Source of the DNA: Doryteuthis pealeii
Taxonomy: Eukaryota; Mollusca; Cephalopoda; Myopsida; Loliginidae
Length of the DNA: 64,000 bases
Direction: 5' to 3'
Assembly (NCBI GenBank): GCA_023376005.1
Contig: CM042152.1
Coordinates: forward strand, 87,552,262-87,616,261
Every line of letters begins with the position of its first letter. Position 1 is the first letter of the stretch. The notes below the pieces were generated by a model. That model did not search any database. It had not been told where the DNA came from and saw only the letters and a program-made list of their open reading frames with translations. Both the position numbers and the translations under genes were made by a program. Positions 20,836-32,648 of this stretch are shown in pieces.

Positions 20836-21150
20836 GGGACGGCAATGATCTGTAAAGATTATGCTATTGCTTGCTTGCTTGTATGTATATATGTGATTAA
20901 AATTGAGGAAAAAGGGATTTATTTTATAAATTGTGACAAAGTTTTGTGTACATACTGCAGTGAAATATCAGTTGAATGAAGTTGTTATCTGCTTTATCCA
21001 TTTTTCCTCAAATTTAATAACATTTTGGCGGATTTACCCAATCAGTTACTCCTCATATATATACCTATATATACACACACACATTAAGATAGCATAGAAA
21101 TGGCACTTGATATGTGTCAGTTTCTTACCTTTGCAATTATATATATATAT
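20836..21150. other. Unclassified, ending in (AT)n
   Basis: No gene is seen. A short CA tract lies at 21073-21083 and (AT)n at 21138-21156. Confidence 0.5.
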
Positions 21151-21678
21151 ATATATTGCTTAGGTGGTTGATTTAGAAGGCTATCACAATGCAGATGTAA
21201 TGAAAAATAATAATAATACGGTAACAATGGTGTTGTGTGTTAACCTGTATTTTATTCTTGAATTTTCGAGATAAAATCTCTTTTTCAAAAGATCACTGGA
21301 ACTAAAGTAGTCTAGTTATGGCATTTCCCACGCTAGGATACAGTCATACATCACAGCCAACACACAGTTTCATGGACACACGCATGACAACATACGCACA
21401 CGTACAAAAAAAAAAAAAAAACGCATTCACGTAAACATGCAACACGAGAATACAGTTATATAAAAAATAGCATCATTTTCAAAAAAAAATTAATTTAAAT
21501 AGAAATGCCATAACTAGACTACTTCAGTTCCAGTGATCTTTTGAAAGAGAGATTTTATCTCGAAAATTCAAGAATAAAATACAGATTAACACACAACACC
21601 ATTGTTACCATATTATTATTTTTTTTCTTTATATCTGCATTGTGATAGCCTTCTAAATCAACCTCCTAACCAATATAT
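21151..21678. repeat. Large palindromic (foldback) repeat
   Basis: The left arm 21151-21327 and right arm 21502-21678 are inverted copies of about 177 bp. For example, GGTTGATTTAGAAGGCTATC pairs with GATAGCCTTCTAAATCAACC, and GATCACTGGAACT pairs with AGTTCCAGTGATC. The 174-bp spacer contains CA-rich text. Each arm has a GAGAT-TTT-ATCTC hairpin followed by GAAAA. Confidence 0.85.
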
Positions 21679-22320
21679 ACACAATGCTTCAAGCAAATTA
21701 TAAAACTCTCTTTATATATATATATATACATATCATAGTAGTTATAAAGAACTATGGGGTTCTTATGGTTGGATTAACAGTTTTGTCAAGGATCAGGGTA
21801 TATGTGCATTAGAATCAAAATGTCTTTCCCCAACCCTTGGGCTAATATCAGCGTAATATCTGTGTGCTCTGCCTAATCCTAACATGCAGCTCAATCTGCA
21901 GAATGCTTCAGGTTACACATCTGAAGATGTACAGGATTCACTTGTTAATTCTATACATCTGTTTTAATGTGACACAATTTACAAGTAGGGAAACAAATAA
22001 ATATACAGAAAAAGCCACACTATTTCTTATTATGTATGGCATGCATCACACACACATTCTATATATATATTTATATATATCCAGAGTTTTCCTGAAGATC
22101 CTTTTTTTAGTTGAAACCTAGGTAGTTAACTTGTTGGTGATTTTATTCTTTGAACCGGCTTTTTCTGTACATATTTAGAAATTTTCAATATTTGTTGTTA
22201 TTACAAATCATTTTTGATTACTTTTACTTTTTTTCTGACATAGTCAATATTGTCACTTGCTTGTTTTTTTTCTTTATATTTCTCTGCTGGGACATTTTCT
22301 TTCTTGAATAAAAAAAATAT
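21679..22320. other. Unclassified sequence with short AT tracts
   Basis: No gene is seen. (AT)n tracts lie at 21713-21727 and 22058-22079. Confidence 0.5.
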
Positions 22321-22322
22321 TA

Positions 22323-22326
<4 letters not shown>

Positions 22327-22362
<36 letters not shown>

Positions 22363-22760
22363 ATACACACACTTACCAATACACACACACACTCACACAC
22401 ACAACCTTAAGGTTCATTTCCGCTGTCGTCCTTCGCAAAAATTTATACACACACACAACCACACACCTAAAAAATGCACAATGTTGCCTTTTGATACACA
22501 CACATACACCATCCTATACCAATGCCGTAAAATAGAATATTTGACGTCACATTTCAAAACCGTTCTTCTTTCAAACTTCAAAATTTTTAAACTGAATAAC
22601 ACACAACTACAACTCGCTTTTCTCGTTATTCTGTGATAAATAATTTATTATCACCTTCATATACCAACAAATGCCCTGAAGATGATCTAATTAATAGATC
22701 GAAACACTGCAGCGTTGGCCAATAAACTCGCCACTTAACCCATTTAAACCTGTGTTTTTT
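22327..22760. mobile_element. Possible retroelement terminal repeat with hairpin core
   Basis: An (AT)n tract and CA-rich text lead into CTGAAGA (22676-22682), a GATCT/AGATC hairpin (22684-22688 with 22696-22700) and GAAAC. The sequence GCAGCGTTGGCCAATAAACT follows. This layout is shared with FB1 and other foldbacks in the window, and resembles terminal repeats of Penelope-like elements as I remember them. No coding part is seen. Confidence 0.35.
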
Positions 22761-22779
22761 CATTTTTCCTAATATACTA

Positions 22780-22805
22780 CATATATATATATATATATAT
22801 ATATT

Positions 22806-22840
<35 letters not shown>

Positions 22841-22845
22841 AAGAA
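22780..22845. repeat. (AT)n followed by (GA)n microsatellite
   Basis: Alternating AT runs to about 22804, then GA repeats to 22845. Confidence 0.95.
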
Positions 22846-24085
22846 ACCCTAATACCCGTATATATAAAATGAGGACAAAGACATTGATAAAATTTTTGCT
22901 TTAGAAAATTCATATCCAAGTCATGCAACACCAAGCCATATTTTCATTTCAGCTGAAAGTCTTCCAACTGTTTCTTTATAATCTCTAACAAGATAGACAT
23001 GCATTCTTTCCTATCCAGCTATGAAGAAGAAAAAGATATAAAAACAACAAAAACATTGATGAGATTAAAAGATACACATGAATAGGGTGCATTAGCTGGA
23101 AACAAAGATGGAATCACCAGTTTGAACAAGTTGGAGATAATTATTAATGTCCATATTTTACTTTCTTATTTAAGTCTTTTTCAAAATTCATTCTGGACAA
23201 GAATGGTGCTTCTTTGCCTTATACTTTTTTATTGATCTTTGAGGAATCTTTTCATAATTATCTCCTGTATTTCTATCTTGGCAAAACTGGAAACTCCAAA
23301 TTCTTCAAGATGAACTTTTATAAAAGAAAAGCTGGCAATGAACAGTCATTTGATGCTAAAGAAAAAAAAAACTTTCTTAAATGGAGGAATCAATCATGTT
23401 ATTTCTTTTCTCCATCTCAGCTTCTATTTTTTCAAATTTTCTCAACTAGAAATCTCATTGGTCAAATGAAAATATCTCTAGTCATTGTTTTTTTTTTTTT
23501 TTCTTTCTTTCTCTTTCCTTTTTTTTCTAATCATTGCATGAAATGATATATGTGGACACTTTTTATCCATGCTTCATAAAACGTAACATAATTATAGAAA
23601 AAAAAAAAAAGAAAATTATGCTGAAAAGTGTAACAAAGTAATTTCTTTTCCAATTGAAGAAAGTAAGCAAGCAGTTATTTCAATCTATTCTTTATCTGAA
23701 TATTTTCTTTTTATTCATCCAAAATCTAATATAGAGCCAACTTAATATTTGATGATGATATGTTTATTGTGTAGACAATTTCATGTAAAGGTCTTCAGTT
23801 CTTCTTGATAATTATTCAACTTCTTTTTTTTTTTTCAGCATTCTACATAAGAAATTTTCATGCAAGTCAGGTAAAATAATCAAAGAATCATTCTGGTGGG
23901 AAAAAAATGGAACTAAATTAATTTGGCAGTTGATACAGAATGAAATATTATATAAGTAGATATCCTTATATATCAGAATGATGTGTGATATAAGATATGA
24001 GTGACTAGGCTTTTTTTTCTAAAACATATTTATATATTTATCACACTGAAACTAAAATATAAGAATAATAAGGTTATTAACATAA
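22846..24085. other. Unclassified AT-rich sequence
   Basis: T-rich runs lie at 23489-23527 and 23826-23838. The 110-codon frame at 23214-23546 is compositionally T/A driven and shows no domain. Confidence 0.5.
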
Positions 24086-24088
24086 AAT

Positions 24089-24400
24089 TATAACATGTGG
24101 GGGTGTTATATTAACGTTGGAAGGCTTAAAGTAACCTACCAATGTGGCTACAAGTGTATACATTAAAACATTCCGTCAAGGGTGTGCAAACGATACATAT
24201 TTATCCCGTAAGTGACGGAGATACACATACATGACAAAGATATACAAAACAGATACATAAACGTATTATGAGGAAATAGGCATATGACTTGCATCGTAGG
24301 GAATGTCACTTACTGGTAGCTGGTTTTGGGGCAAAGTCCCCTAACGCTTAGAGGTGGCAGGTTAGGCATATTTAGATCATGTTTACTCGTTGCCGTGAAA
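24089..24400 (-). mobile_element. LTR-1, truncated
   Basis: The sequence TATAACATG, TGTTATATTAACGTTGGAAGG to GAGGTGGCAGG matches LTR-1 for about 310 bp and stops at GTTTACTCGTTGCC, so one end is lost. Confidence 0.7.
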
Positions 24401-24500
24401 TCGGCTGCAATTAATCAATATCTTGATTAATCCAGTGGATTTAACCCTGAAGATCCTTATGGTGAAAATCGAGTAGGTTATTACCATATACCTTTATGAT

Positions 24501-24556
24501 AATATATATATATATATATATATATATAGGGAGAGAGAGAGAGAGAGAGAGAGAGA
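24501..24556. repeat. (AT)n then (GA)n microsatellite
   Basis: AT repeats run to about 24528, then GA repeats. Confidence 0.95.
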
Positions 24557-24875
24557 CAGAAAGAGGAAAAGATAAATGTTTTTCTTACATGATATTTTCA
24601 GAGGTGTAGGCAGAAGAATATAAATGTAATAGATAATCTAAGAATATATAAAACTGTTCCTTCTCTGTTAAAACACACACACTTCAATCAGTGATATCAG
24701 TGAAATTCAAAAGAACCTAATGGTATTTTTATTTGGTTTCCTTTTTCATGTAAAACATGGCTACAAATATATAGGTAGATGCCACAGCAAGAACTACTTA
24801 TCCTTCTTTCAGAAAAAACAAAAAACAAAAAAAAAAATAATTTGACATCATGCTCCAAAGACCATTTTGAATTGT
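24557..24875. other. Unclassified
   Basis: No gene or repeat is recognised. Confidence 0.5.
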
Positions 24876-24879
24876 TTTT

Positions 24880-24909
24880 GTATATATATATATATATATA
24901 ATATATATA

Positions 24910-24963
<54 letters not shown>

Positions 24964-24985
24964 ATATATAATATATATATATTGT
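24880..24985. repeat. Compound (AT)n microsatellite between direct repeats
   Basis: About 100 bp of AT repeats with TATAAT phase breaks. It is bracketed by ATTGTTTTTGTATATATA at 24871-24888 and ATTGTTTTTGTATATATA at 24981-24998. Confidence 0.9.
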
Positions 24986-25000
24986 TTTTGTATATATAAT

Positions 25001-25135
25001 ATGGCACCTCATGTGGTGTAATGGTTAGAAAGCTAGATTAGCAAACCATTGTTAGTGAGTTCGATTCTCACTGGGTGTCCCATTCTTCTGGCCTTGTGCC
25101 GCATCTAAGCTACGCTTCGTAAATAACTATATAAA
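25001..25135 (+). mobile_element. SINE-B single unit
   Basis: GGCACCTCATGTGGTGTAAT, then GAGTTCGATTCTCACTGGGT (good B box), then CTGGCCTTGTGCCGCATCTA. This is the best-kept SINE-B head in the window. Confidence 0.8.
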
Positions 25136-25144
25136 TAGAATTAA

Positions 25145-25347
25145 ATTGTTCTTGTATATATAAATACAACTGCGTGTTATTAGTATGTAGATAAGGCCAA
25201 GAGTATCAATAATGCAAAACAATTTTATTAATAATTGAGGTTTAAATAAAACTAAATGGAGAAAGTGACGTAAATAACTAAGGGAATTGTGACTGGAGTA
25301 GTGATATAGTTAGGTTACAAACAAACAATCTCCATTATTATAAGAAA
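25145..25347 (-). mobile_element. Helitron-like element, 5' part
   Basis: Read on the minus strand this gives TCTTATAATAATGGAGATTG, then TAACTATATCACTACTCCAG and CACAATTCCCTTAGTTATTTACGTCAC. It matches 28031-28225 closely over about 195 bp. The 3' end is not visible. Confidence 0.6.
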
Positions 25348-25499
25348 TACCTTTTGAATTTTATTTTGCATTGCCAAATTTTTTACTTCGCTTTTGTATT
25401 TAAGCTTTAGTCTAACAAGGATAACCTCTTTTTTCTTTATCAATATATACTTAATCTCTGATTCTTATTACTTGCTGTCCATCGTATCCGATGATGACA

Positions 25500-25820
25500 C
25501 TACACAAATCATTTTCCTCTAATTTATTCAGTCTCTGGTTGTGTCTTGCCAACTGCCTATGGGGATGTTGAAGTCCTTCAGGTTACTCTTGTTCTCTTTG
25601 AACCTGAGCTTTGGTCTACCGATTCCACGTGATCCCTCTCTCAGTTGAGAGTACAGAATCTGCTTTGGTAGTCTGTTATCCCCAAGTCTATTTAAGTGGC
25701 CAGCCCATCTCAGGTTGCATTGGACAAGTGTTTTGTGCATGCCAGGGAGTCCAGTTCTCTTCAGCATGGTCCTGTTTAAAACATGTTGCCACCTCTTGAC
25801 ATTTAATATACTGCGCAAGT
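25500..25820 (-). pseudogene. LINE ORF2 post-RT fragment
   Basis: The minus-strand frame reads RWQHVLNRTMLKRTGLPGMH, then LRWAGHLNRLGDNRLPKQIL, then REGSRGIGRPKLRFKENKSN and IPIGSWQDTTRD. The LRWAGH-x-x-R-x-x-(D/E)-x-RLPK-x-(I/L) and GRP-x-LRFK signatures are typical of invertebrate LINE ORF2 between the RT thumb and the C-terminal zinc knuckle. It is clearly distinct from the GHCWRSRDEL family at 739-1262. It is 5' and 3' truncated with no intact start. Confidence 0.85.
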
Positions 25821-27948
25821 GACGTATATAGTAGACATGTAGTCTATGAGCATCTGCATCTGATTCTAATTGAATATTTAACTCACAACATCCATGGATA
25901 TTTTAACAGCTGGCTACAGACTGGAAGAGGTCTACAAAAATCATTCAATACTCTGATAATAATCAGACAATTTTGTGAATTGTTGGCATTTATTTCAGAC
26001 ATAAACATATTTGTCAATTGATTATTTTCTAGGAAAGTATCTTTTAAAAAAGTACTTTAATTCATTGTTACGGTAAAATGGTGAAGTAATTTAAGGGGGA
26101 AAAATTGCATCATTTTGTCTTATTTCAAAGCATACTTTCTAAGAAAGAAATAATCATCTCTGAATGCTTATATAAACTTTGATCATTATCACATGGTTCC
26201 TTGACAAACAATGTTCACTGCAAAGTTTAAATTTCTCAATAAATTATTCAGTTTCTAAAAGTACTGTTAACTGTCTATCATGGATTTTAAAGAACATGCA
26301 ACAGTACCTTGAAGTGCAGTTAATTTATTTAAAAAATTGTATGTACTATTCAAAATTGCACTGTTCAAGGTTATATGATAAGGAGCTGAATGTAATTGTT
26401 CTTTATAATTGATACGCCTAAGTAAAAACCATTTGCAATGCATAACAAAGACAGAAATACAGTTTAGAAAAGAAAAACAAAAATTGCTTAGAATTTGTAA
26501 AGGCTTTTTTCTGTAAAAATAATCCTACATGAAAACCCACACAAAATAGCGTGCACGATTTGAGGTATTGTTCTAATTTCTACTCAATAAGCTAAGTTTG
26601 CATTTCTCAACAGGGAACTGTGATACTGACAATAGCAAGAGAATTATCTCATAGCAATTCTTACTTTCACTTTCATAATTCTTAAAAAAACAAACTGAGA
26701 TGAAGCATAAAGCAGTTTCTAAACATTTAATTGAAAAACTTTTATACATTACAGAGATGCTGATAGGTATGCATCCTGTGTCCCTGACACACAAAAAGCT
26801 AAAAGGATGCAGTAAAATCATATCCATACATCCCAGTGTTTTTCTTTTTCTTCCCTCCCCTTTTCAAGTTAACTGTAAATATTTTTTAATAGAAATGAAT
26901 TACATAGAATAGGTTACAAGGAGTTAGATGGCTCTAGTTGGGACCCATAAATTTTCTTGGGGACTTATTCAAAGAAAATATGTGCATCCCAGTACACACT
27001 AAATCAAAAAGCTATCAGTATCACTGGATGGTATAAAAAAATCAATGCAAAAATACTGCATTATATTTTGTTTATTTATGTTTAATTTTTTGAGATTAGG
27101 GTTTTGAAAAACGTTTTTCAATTGGAGTCTGTTCAATTAACAACAGTAATCCCTTTCATTCAGCAAACTGCTCTCACAATAACTGCGTTCTTCTGACTTT
27201 GTTCTTATTTACACAAAACACAGTAGTCACCAAATTTCACCTCTCTCACAGTCACTTGCTTTGTTGCTGTCTGCATGTGTCAGCGATCATCTATTTTTAT
27301 TATGGCTTGGCTACTCTTCATGCAAATTCCGTCTCGTCCCATCCGGATCTCTCGTGCATGGCACAAGCGATTCTTTGCTGCTTACGTTGTGAGGATCAGT
27401 CATACCCATTACAGGTCTATTCCACTCAATGGTTCTTTCAAACTCCCATCCTCAGTTTTGTTTCTCTTATTTATCAAAACACTTTTTAAAAAATTATAAC
27501 CAAGATGTTCCAATAAAAACAAAGATGATCACACTTTAAAAGAATGAGTTTGTTTATAACAGCAACAACTACAACATTCCACCAAATAAGTTAAAAAAAT
27601 TCACTCTGAATTGTTCAGATGGACACATGGTGCAGGATATACAGGGATTGGTTTAATACAGTTCTAAGTGGCAATCATATGTAGGTTACAGGTTTAATCC
27701 TGGCCAAAGTCGATAATAACTTAGAATATTAAACATAGCTTAACACTTGTACCCGATCAAGTGTGTAGGCAAGAAAAATGTTGAAAAGTGAGTGAGAGTG
27801 AAATACAAGAAAATAAGGTTGATTTATTGATATCTAGTAAAATGTGCCGATTCTGAGTGTTTTGATTAATCAATTAATGGATCCAGAGTATTAAAATATA
27901 TTTGAGATAAATAATGAATTTTACATGCGTATCTAATCTTCTTCAGAG

Positions 27949-27949
<1 letters not shown>
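25821..27949. other. Unclassified AT-rich sequence
   Basis: No recognisable gene. The frames at 26179, 26700 and 27199 (70-96 codons) lack any family feature. The segment 27150-27480 is somewhat richer in C and T and has no repeat partner in the window. Confidence 0.45.

Positions 27950-27988
<39 letters not shown>
27950..27988. repeat. (AT)n microsatellite
   Basis: About 38 bp of alternating AT, followed by CATC repeats. Confidence 0.95.
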
Positions 27989-27990
<2 letters not shown>

Positions 27991-28030
27991 TCCATCCATC
28001 CACCACACACACACACTGAATAATAAGAAA

Positions 28031-28655
28031 TCTTATTATAATGGAGATTGTGTGTTTTTCTGTCTGTAACCGAAACTATATTACTACTCAAGTCACAATT
28101 CCCTTAGTTATTTACGTCACATTCTCCATGATTGCATTTTTATTTTAACCTCAATTATTAATAAAATTGTTTTACATTATTAATAATGTTAACCATATCT
28201 ACATACTAACAACATGCAATTATATTTATATATACAACAAAATAGCGGTTTACAGTGGAAACAGGAAGGCTAATTTACATATTGATATTAGAAATGTGAT
28301 TTTAATAAATATGTGCTTAGTATTATTGATTTCTGATTGTTTGGTTTTATTTTAATGAATATAAGCAAAAATCTCTTCAATGAATCTTAAATGAAATCCA
28401 TTAACAAGAAAAAATAACAGTCATTTTATTCTTTACTTCCTCTTTTAAGTAAATACTTAAATTAGAAAAAAAACAATGAAAGATGAGAGTGATGGAAGAG
28501 TAAGTTTTAGTTGTTCTATCTTTCGATTATACCCCCCTCTGTTATAAATCTTTTCTGCATTCTTATTTAGTTTCATTAACCTTTCTAATTTAATACAATA
28601 TTTTATTACATTAAAACTTAAATACTTGCACCCGGAGGGTGCATATATTTGCTAG
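28031..28655 (+). mobile_element. Helitron-like non-autonomous element
   Basis: The element starts TCTTATTATAATGGAGATTG after an A. It ends with a GC-rich hairpin GCACCC-GGA-GGGTGC (28628-28642), nine bases, then CTAG (28652-28655) followed by T. A 5' TC, a 3' hairpin about 10 nt before CTRR and insertion between A and T with no TSD are the Helitron hallmarks. A shorter sibling lies at 49264-49647. No Rep/helicase frame is present. Confidence 0.7.
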
Positions 28656-28671
28656 TATATATAATATTGCA

Positions 28672-28975
28672 AGAAAGACATGAAGACATTAACACCAACA
28701 CATGGGAGGTTAGTTCAGAAAACTGAGTGACCTGGCGCCTCCTTGTCAAACAAGACACGAAAAGGAATAAAAAAGAGAGGAAAGAAGCGCCACACAGCAA
28801 AGAGAGCCAGAAGGAAGGAGAAATAACAACAACTCTATCAAGCATCACTGTTTGTTTGCAGTCACTGCACCAGAGATTGGCATTCAAAAATTAGCCTGTT
28901 CAGCCACTTGCGCGGATGCAGTTAAAAAAATTGGATACTACACCATCATCTCTAGCAGACGGAAGGATGCTAACA
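28672..28975 (+). pseudogene. LINE ORF2 C-terminal fragment, decayed
   Basis: The nucleotide sequence is the plus-strand homologue of the fragment at 20218-20530: GACATGAAGACATTAACACC, the basic run AAACAAGACACGAAAAGGA, then GTCACTGCACCAGAGATTGG and GCCTGTTCAGCCACTTGCG, coding a broken HC-x-RDWHSK-x-SLFSHLRGC-like tail. Stops interrupt the frame. Confidence 0.65.
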
Positions 28976-29640
28976 ACACAATACTTCATAAAATTCATTG
29001 CACAAGTTTATAGTGAATAATTTCAAAGAGAAAACAAGTGAATGTTTATATACATCAATCGTGATTAAAGTTATTTCCAAGCAAAATCAGGTGATTTCCA
29101 AATAAAAAAATACAATGATCAATTCTTAGAAGTAAAGTCAACTTGAATTGCACATAAAATACTGAAATCAATTTTTACATTCAGATTCAGTCATGCAAAA
29201 GATAAAAATAATTATTTTCTTGTTATATAACAATTTGGAAAAGCTTAGATAAGTCATGATAAAATCTATAAGAATAAATCTGCGCAAGGAAATATCTATT
29301 TTTATAAGGACAGATAAAAATGTAATTATAGCATGTTTAGATTCTTGCAATCAAAGTTATCTCAAAGAGAAAACTTATAATATTTGTCATTTTACCAGGT
29401 TGTGAGAAGAATTCTTAATGTTGGATCACAACAAAAAGTAAATCACATTAAAGTTGAACAAGTTTAATTGCCATTTTAATAAGATTACATTTACATCTAT
29501 ACATATATAAAGGACAGTTGTGTGTATGTCCGGAGGAAATTACGAAAATGAAACCATTAATGACAAAGTAAATATATATATACACATTTACTGTTACTGA
29601 GTCTAGCTTTCTTTACAAAAATTATAAAGTTTTCATTTAT
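28976..29640. other. Unclassified AT-rich sequence
   Basis: No gene is seen. TCTATACATATATAAAGGAC near 29498, after an A, resembles the 5' end of another Helitron-like family but no 3' end is evident. Confidence 0.4.
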
Positions 29641-29649
29641 ATTTGCAAA

Positions 29650-29917
29650 GATATTTAAAAATTAAAATAGGATTAAAATTCTACTTAAAAATCAAAATAG
29701 CATTAAAATTCTACTTAAAAATCAAAATAGCATTAAAATTCTACTTAAAAATCAAAATAGCATTAAAATTCTACTTAAAAATCATTAAAATTCTACTTAA
29801 AAATCAAATAGCATTAAAATTCTACTTAAAAATTAAAATAGCATTAAAATAGCATTAAAATTCTACTTAAAAATTAAAATAGCATTAAAATAGCATTAAA
29901 ATTCTACTTAAAAATGT
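29650..29917 (+). repeat. 30-bp minisatellite (about 8-9 units)
   Basis: The unit is ATTAAAATTCTACTTAAAAA plus TCAAAATAGC. Unit length 30 keeps one frame open, giving a repeated LKIKIALKFY decapeptide. Later units vary (TCAAATAGC, extra ATAGCATTAAA). The composition gives no support for a real protein. Confidence 0.9.
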
Positions 29918-30058
29918 CCGTAAATCTCAAAAGTTAAACAAATCAATATGGGAAGCGCAAAACAATCATTTTTTCAGGCGGATTAACATAAGGTCTTTTT
30001 ATGTGAGGATATTTATAAGGCATTTTTCTGCAGGATTTTAAAAGATTTTCAGGACAAA

Positions 30059-30449
30059 TAATACTTTGGTATTATTTGGATTATTCGGACTATTGTCCTT
30101 ATCTTTTATTGTTATCTGGACAATGTTTTGCCTGATGTGCACTCTGGCCTTCTTCAGGTATTTCTCTTTGAACTTGGGAACCTTATTATAGTAATCTGGA
30201 ACCTTCACAGAACTTTGAACCCAACCCTTTATTTAATCCATGGAGGTATACTATTCACATTCCACTGACCATGATTAGGTACAAGTGTTAAGCTGTGTTA
30301 ATTATTATTATATGTTACTGTCGTCCTTGACCAGGATTGAACCAGCAGCCCAGAGATAACTGTTGATAACAATAAAGATGAGGACAATAGTCCAAATAAT
30401 ACCAATTGTCAAGCCTCATCTCAAAAATTATGAGAAAGAGTAATACTTT
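30059..30449. mobile_element. FB1 foldback, copy with 9-bp TSD
   Basis: TAATACTTT lies at 30059-30067 and 30441-30449. The left arm has ATTATTCGGACTATTGTCC and CTCTGGCCTTCTTCAGGTAT. The right arm has GATGAGGACAATAGTCCAAA and CAAGCCTCATCTCA. The right arm is eroded in the middle and the centre holds unrelated text. Confidence 0.65.
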
Positions 30450-30837
30450 TAGGAAAAAAAAAAGGAATTAGATGAAGCTCTACCAATCAATAATAAGAAT
30501 ATGTATAAATTCCTTTTTCTTGTTTTCAATTTTTCAATGTTGACAGGATAATATTCAAAAGCAAATATTTTGTTTTATGTATTTTTTATTTTAAATTGAG
30601 CGGAAAATATGAAATGTCTCTTCTCGCCTGAATGGGTTTGACTATTATCATGTAGTCTTCGTATATACACACAGAATTGATTTTTCTTTTTAATGATTAC
30701 ATCTTAATATCCTGATACAGAATTAATTATATGCTTTTACTTGAGCATAAATATTTCTTCAGCATAGATATATCGGGGGAAAAATTCATTATCTAATTCA
30801 AAACATTTACTCAAATCATTTTGTCCCGAAGCTAATT
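30450..30837. other. Unclassified AT-rich sequence
   Basis: No gene or repeat is recognised. Confidence 0.5.
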
Positions 30838-30862
30838 TATACACACACACACACACACACAC

Positions 30863-30899
<37 letters not shown>

Positions 30900-31019
30900 T
30901 AGATAGATAGATAGATATAGATGTGTGCGTGTATGAATAAAATTTCTAAGAAAAATATTCCTTATAACATTTTAACACATATGTAAATTGAATTACTCAA
31001 AAGACACACTTAAAGGAAG

Positions 31020-31060
<41 letters not shown>
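30838..31060. repeat. Microsatellite cluster (CA)n, (AT)n, (GATA)n
   Basis: (CA)n lies at 30840-30862, (AT)n at 30866-30897, GATA repeats at 30897-30920, and a second (AT)n at 31022-31061. Confidence 0.95.
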
Positions 31061-31063
<3 letters not shown>

Positions 31064-31065
<2 letters not shown>

Positions 31066-31345
31066 CCAACCCCTCCACATGAGCAGGATGTGACACAAGG
31101 TCAATTTCTTAAGTGGAGTTTAACAGGTTTGAATTCAGAGTTTTCCTTCTCCTATATTGGTTACCTAGCCAGGGTTAAAGAGCCCAGTCTGCCCTGCTAT
31201 TTACATAGCTGAAGGGAGAATTAGATTCATACTTTCCCAAAGGAATTAGCGCTATGTGAAATGCCAACAGCTTTGTCTAGGAATTGAACTCTGGCCGACG
31301 AGTCCATTTCCTATGACTATAACCATTAGACCTTACGCGTCCAAA
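31064..31345 (-). mobile_element. SINE-C, near full length
   Basis: This runs from ACCAACCCCTCCACATGAGC to AACCATTAGACCTTACGCG on the minus strand of SINE-C. The B-box complement GAATTGAACTCTGG is present. Confidence 0.85.
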
Positions 31346-31785
31346 GAAGTCATATAGCCAATGTTCAATTACGGTCACATGATGAAGATGCCTTTTTAAA
31401 ACTATTGAAATAATTTTCTTTAACTTTAATAAAAAAAACTAAAAAAAAACATGGAAATTACTCAAAAAAAATTTGTTTTAAGTTAAAAACATTTTTGGTA
31501 TTGACTTCATGATAACCAGTGACCTTGCTTTTTTTTAATAAACATACAAGATTGAAGTATTGATCCTGAAAATTTATATTTCACCTGAACAATTTATATC
31601 ATAAAGTGATCATGTCTAGATATTCAGATGAGTGCCATTTTGTAAAACAATTATGAAACCAATATGAATACTATTTGTGCAGCAGTCTTTGACAAAACAC
31701 ATGTATCTGCCAATGGAGCACTCTCCATACTTATCATCTCTAGCTCTGACTTTTCTTCTTTATTTATGAAACATAATTGTGCTTA
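31346..31785. other. Unclassified
   Basis: No gene is recognised. ATT/ATC triplet repeats lie at 31784-31806. Confidence 0.4.
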
Positions 31786-32146
31786 TCATTATTATCATTA
31801 TTATCAAGTCTTACTGACAGCACAGATACCCATGACTCTCTCTTACTAACCATCCTTATCAGACACTGTCCCTGGCAGGTCTTCTACATGGCATCCAGAA
31901 TCCATACAGAGCTGATTGATGTAGGTTTTTGCTGGTTGGCCTATATTATGTCCACAGAAGGACATCACTCAAGAGTTTGTCCTTGCTTTTCCAGCATGTC
32001 TTGTTTATCTGACCCAAATGGATTGTGTGGGAGAGGGTAACTGGAATTACAGCCATTTTTTTTTTTTTCTTTTTGTGGAGTGTTGCTTCCAGGATTTGTT
32101 CAAGAGATAGCATGTGTTGCATAATCTATGTAGTAGCATAGATTAT

Positions 32147-32294
32147 CGGCAACATCCTGTAATTCTGCGGGTCCAGTTTTTTCATATCACGAAGTGGAAA
32201 ATTACTGGACAGTTGAAACCCGGCAACACCCTGTAATTCTGCGGGTCCAGTTTTTTCATATTACGAAGTGGAAAATTACTGGACAGTTGAAACC
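32147..32294 (+). repeat. 74-bp tandem duplication inside LTR-3
   Basis: Two units each read CGGCAACA(T/C)CCTGTAATTC through GGACAGTTGAAACC, differing at only a few positions. Confidence 0.9.
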
Positions 32295-32648
32295 CGCAAG
32301 TCACGTGAGAACTAGTTAGGTCCTCAGTTGATAGCCAGACCCTGATTGGGACAGATGTGTTTCAGCCTGGCTGTCAGCTCCACACGATGAGTTACAAAAG
32401 GCAAATAAAACTTTAAAGAGCCATAAGTTTTGTTAATTAATTAAGCATACCCTTAGTTAGAAAATGAAGAACCAACAAGAGAAGAAAGAAGCAACAGGTA
32501 AAGAGAAACCAGACTAAACATAGACATCATGGCTGAGGTAGAAAGAAGCAGAAGTGAATATTCAACATGGCGACTAGAATGAACAACGGCCAAGTAAGGT
32601 ATATCGGTCTAATATCTCTCTGATACTCTCTTCTCTCTGTATCATAAG

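Noticed and set aside
23214..23546. A 110-codon frame as a gene
   Set aside because: It is low in complexity (F, K, N rich) and passes through a T-homopolymer. No domain is seen.
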